Assembly (NCBI GenBank): GCA_021432605.1 | Contig: MU271145.1 | Span: 1-64,000, forward strand | Reading direction: 5' to 3' | DNA: 64,000 nucleotides | Origin: Coniochaeta sp. PMI_546 | Taxonomy: Eukaryota; Ascomycota; Sordariomycetes; Coniochaetales; Coniochaetaceae | Shown: piece after piece, positions 60,773 through 64,000 of the stretch | How the letters are laid out: every line of letters begins with the position of its first letter | How positions within the stretch are numbered: position 1 is the first letter of the stretch | The notes under the pieces: model-generated | What the model was told of the DNA's origin: nothing | What the model saw: only the letters and a program-made list of their open reading frames with translations | Database searches by the model: none | Position numbers and translations under genes: made by a program

Positions 60773-61673
60773 TGTACGGGTGTTAGCAGATGTTCTCAAG
60801 GTTTGAGTAGACGGTACGAGTGTTTGGCAGATGTATTTAGTTTTGGGCAGACGACCTCCAACGATGGACCGGCTGCTTTTGCCCCCGTTGAACCATTGCA
60901 AGCGGTCTGCTGCCCGTTATATATTTTTCCACTGCTCTATATCTGTTAGAGAGTCTGCAGTGGTCCTACATCTTGAGCACACGCTATCGTCGCGAACTCC
61001 AAGCCAATGGCCTATCCTATGGTGGTTTAACCATCCTCGTTGGTTGAAGTCACGACGCTGCACGTCGACTCTTCGTGAGCGCCTATTCCTCGTCTTATAA
61101 TTGGTTGAGGGGCAGAAGTTGCCGGCCCTGTGTGGAGGCAAGGCCACGATAAATCAAGTGGGTCATCCATTGTACCACAAGTAACCACAGTCGCAATTAA
61201 TTGCCCTTTGCCTTTGCGACAACAACCTCGCATGTGACGAGGGAGCGTTTCAAGAAAACATCAAGCACTCTTCTAATATTTCTTTGTCTCTTCTTCAGAA
61301 TCTGTTTCTCCAGGCGCTTGGTACCATCAAGGGTCGCTCATTTTGATCACATCGAGTTGGATGAGGAAGGCCAACTGTCGGGAACGCAGGGTGACAGGGA
61401 TATCTATCTGCCTGTGGACATTTCGGACGCGCATCGACTCGACGATGCCGCAAACGGCGACATCCATCCACTTCCACTCCTTGACAGTCCCGCATCAGCC
61501 CTCTGCTATGGTTGCTTTTGCCGTCTCGCTCGATTCCGCACCTGGTGCTGGGGGAGGCTCTGGCCAATCTAAATTCGTGGCTCACCGAGCTTCGGCATCG
61601 ACGCGTTGTTTTGGGATTTGAACAATGTGACTGTGGGCAACGACAGGAGAGCGGATCACTTGGGCTCCAACAC
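60773..61673. other. Intergenic, no gene recognised
   Basis: Short frames only. Some minus-strand stretches may extend the decayed gene to the right, but nothing can be aligned by eye. Confidence 0.35.
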
Positions 61674-62418
61674 TCATGGATAGACCATGCTTGGACGGAG
61701 CTCCCGAGACAGCCCGTTGGCTTGACTCAACCGCGCGACAAGATTCTGTGTTTGTCGAAGGGTCGACAAGTGAGGGAACAGTCCGTACCAAATCGCCCGG
61801 TCAAACTGCGAGCCATAGAAGCGAAGCGAAGTACCCAAGACCCAGGCTGGACGCTTGCGGTAAACTGTGGTGTGAGCGGCCTGCTTCCGCTCTGACCTCA
61901 TAGCGCTGGACTTGTTCGATCTACTTGTTCATGCCCTCTCGGATTTTGACCTGGGCCACGCGTCCGTCGAGCAACGCCAGTCGATCTGTATACGACGGCT
62001 GTCTGCTTGTACCCCAAAGGTAGAACGCTATCTCTGTCCCTGGCGAATCAGTCAGGCCGTCCGGCGATCTGAGCTTCGAGACGGCAGAAGATTCTACCAT
62101 GTCGAGCGGGTGTATCCGTATCAACGCGGAGAAGTAGGCGCCCACGCACCACAGGTTCACGCCGTTTCCGCCTACTGTGTGCTAGAAATATCTCATGATT
62201 GGCGGCACAACGGCTTGGAGGAGGGTGTAGTCCCACTTGACGCCTCTGTTGGCCACGGCTCTGTGTGGGCGGAGCAAAGCTCAAGCTCGATATCGAAACG
62301 AGGCCGCAACAAGAGCGGCAAAGCACCAGACCCAAATGATCATTGGACCCTGTGTGGCTGCTTCTCTCCACAGCGAGTCACATGCAAAACTCGAGGCGCT
62401 GAGGTGTGCAATGCGCTC
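61674..62418 (-). pseudogene. Decayed membrane-protein gene, possibly wax-synthase-like (MBOAT)
   Basis: The minus frame 62418-61921 reads like protein with hydrophobic helices (MIIWVWCFAALVAASF, NLWCVGAYFSALIRI) and a NRGVKWDYTLLQAVVPP segment like the N-RGIGW-type motif of fungal wax-synthase-domain acyltransferases. It contains two in-frame stops (62281-62283, TGA; 62182-62184, TAG) that no convincing intron removes. A second frame at 61901-61674 (LRFYGSQFDRAIW) could be a later piece of the same gene. Neither end is complete. The family call is tentative; that the region is broken coding sequence is more likely than not. Confidence 0.35.
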
Positions 62419-63268
62419 TCATGGCGATTCCTAACATGCTCGGACTTCGACATTAGACATACTTGAGAAGATATTTCTGACTCCATATCACAGATACCTG
62501 GCAGGGCATTGGATTTGTCTACTGAGACTCTCGTTCTGTGGACTGGCACTTACTGTGTACGTACGCCTTTCCTGGATTAACACATCAAGATCTACGTCAT
62601 CCCGATAGCAAATGGAATAAGGAGATAGACTCTCGCCATGTTGCTGTCTGATCAAGTCACCTTGTGATTATCGCACTCCAAGGCCGGACAGCCTGGCCAG
62701 CCGCAGACGTCCGGCAGGCCACAAGATCGCGACTTTACCTTATCCTATCATTTCAGCCACGAGTCTCAAGTTACGGCCATGGGTCATGTTTCCTCACTTA
62801 AAGACAACTTGACCAACTCACTCTCTCCCCTGACCCCCCTTTCCCTATCTCTCTCTTCTCTTCCCCCTTTTCCCCCTTCAGCAACGATGACCTAGGCCTA
62901 GACTTCGGGCGTAGGTTGGCCGTATATGCGTCCGTTTCTAGACTGGTCAACACGCACCTACGAGAACAATACACAGCATGGCACTTAGGACACAAAAGTT
63001 GCTTTCGAACTCGCCTTACTCTATATCTAATTGTTTTCGACATTATCTTCCCGACTACTGTGATCAGCCACTGTTTGTTCAAGGACCTTGCTATATGCGT
63101 CGACTGGTTCCATCTCGGCTCCTGCATAGCTCTATTAATGTTCTCATAGAACTACTACCAAAGCTCAGGAAGGCGTGGCCGGCCCCCTACCGGTGGGCAC
63201 TGGACCGCCGCCACTGCTCCAAGCATCATTATGAACCATATAGCTTTTTATGTGCTCGGTACGCATCA
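62419..63268. other. Intergenic with pyrimidine tract
   Basis: No gene seen. A run of about 64 C/T-rich bases lies at 62817-62880. The right part is the 3' flank of the GH30 gene. Confidence 0.45.
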
Positions 63269-64000
63269 TCAAAGTGTTGACAAGATGGGCGGCAAGACCC
63301 ACGTGGTCACACTCTTCGCCTCCACGAGACCGCTCCAGGTCTCAGCGCCCTTGGTGGTCAGCGTGATGTAGATGGGGTTGTCGAACTTGTTCTCGATCAC
63401 CACCGACCGCGTCCCATCCGGGTTCAGGGAGGCGACCGACTCGACACCGCTGCCGCTGGAATAGGTGTAGCTGCCCGTGCCCTCGAGCACGGTGGCACCC
63501 TGAGGCATGAACTTGCTGAACTGGCCCATCATGTAGTAGTCGGTTGTAAAGCTGTAGGTGCCGGCGGTGGTATCCACGACGACCAGACCGGTGCACGTGC
63601 AGCAGGCTCCCGGGGTGTCGAGGCAGGGCCCGTCGTTGGTGTCGGTCGCGAGAGTCCATGCCAGCGAACCCTGGGCCCAGTTCTGCATGGGGCCCATGGT
63701 GAAGTCCGCGGCCTGGTTCCATCCGGTGTAGATGTTGGAGGTCCAGCACTCGGTGTGGAACTGCTTGAAGCCCTCGACGTGCGAGTTGTTGTGGTAGAAC
63801 TGGGTCAAGACGGTCCAGTCGATTGGGTTGGCGTAGCAATGCCAGGCGGCGGTGTTGACGTATTCCGGGGCCATGTCGAAGACAGTCTGAGGATAGTCCG
63901 GTCGGTCTGGTAGATGGTCAGTATCTGAGCATGCTACTTTCGTCTGACAAGCGGTACTTACCGGTGTTATGGTCATAGGCCCAGATCTCCGTCTTCAGCC
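63269..64000 (-). CDS. GH30 endo-beta-1,6-glucanase, 3' part only
   Basis: Exons >64000-63962 and 63906-63269; the 55-nt intron has GTAAGT, a CTGAC branch and ACCAG, joining WAYDHNT to DRPDYP in frame. The N-terminal part, including the signal peptide and the acid/base glutamate, lies beyond the right edge. The nucleophile is the E of FHTECWT. The LAWTLATDTNDGP segment and the C-terminal beta-sandwich (IENKFDNPIYITLTTKG, SVTTWVLP) match fungal GH30 subfamily 3 enzymes, which cut beta-1,6-glucan in fungal walls. Secreted in known cases. Lies 4.7 kb from the chitinase/LysM pair. Confidence 0.9.

Overview
The window looks like a chromosome piece from a filamentous ascomycete (Pezizomycotina, most likely a Sordariomycete). 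The evidence is short introns (48-203 nt, mostly 50-80) with GTRNGT donors and CTAAC/CTGAC branch sites, fungal-only families (OTT_1508-like deaminase, DUF7704-type membrane protein, subgroup C chitinase), and an AT-rich block almost free of CpA/TpG but rich in TpA and CpG, the mark of repeat-induced point mutation (RIP). No rRNA, recognisable tRNA or CRISPR was seen.

Layout. 1-8.4 kb is RIP-altered repeat: a broken Ty3/Gypsy chromovirus (970-7687, minus sense) with 391-bp LTRs and an intact 5-bp target duplication, plus an oppositely oriented, much less altered LTR at the left edge, and an AT-rich tail with tandem and palindromic repeats. From 8.66 kb the sequence is gene-bearing: F-box protein, C2H2 zinc-finger protein, OTT_1508-like deaminase with a seven-fold SKGE repeat, GH47 alpha-mannosidase, GT61 glycosyltransferase, membrane-anchored aspartic-protease-like protein, GH1 beta-glucosidase, DUF7704-like membrane protein, a 200-bp tandem duplication, a small unknown protein, a SAM methyltransferase, a secreted aspzincin-like metallopeptidase, an unknown signal-anchored protein, a GMC oxidoreductase, a cysteine-rich single-pass membrane protein, a riboflavin-kinase-like protein, a divergent GH95 fucosidase/MFS sugar transporter pair, an unknown two-exon protein, a divergent multi-LysM protein/GH18 subgroup C chitinase pair, a candidate 47-residue peptide, a decayed membrane-protein gene, and the 3' part of a GH30 beta-1,6-glucanase running off the right end.

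How they may work together. There is no secondary-metabolite backbone gene. The common theme is carbohydrate and cell-wall work: GH47 and GT61 for glycoprotein glycans, GH1 and GH95 plus a sugar porter for plant-derived sugars, and LysM protein, chitinase and GH30 glucanase for attack on, or remodelling of, fungal walls. Two divergent promoters stand out: GH95/MFS, which carries a 16-bp-arm inverted repeat, and LysM/chitinase. Exon structures below were worked out by hand from splice signals and reading-frame continuity; every multi-exon model given closes in frame.
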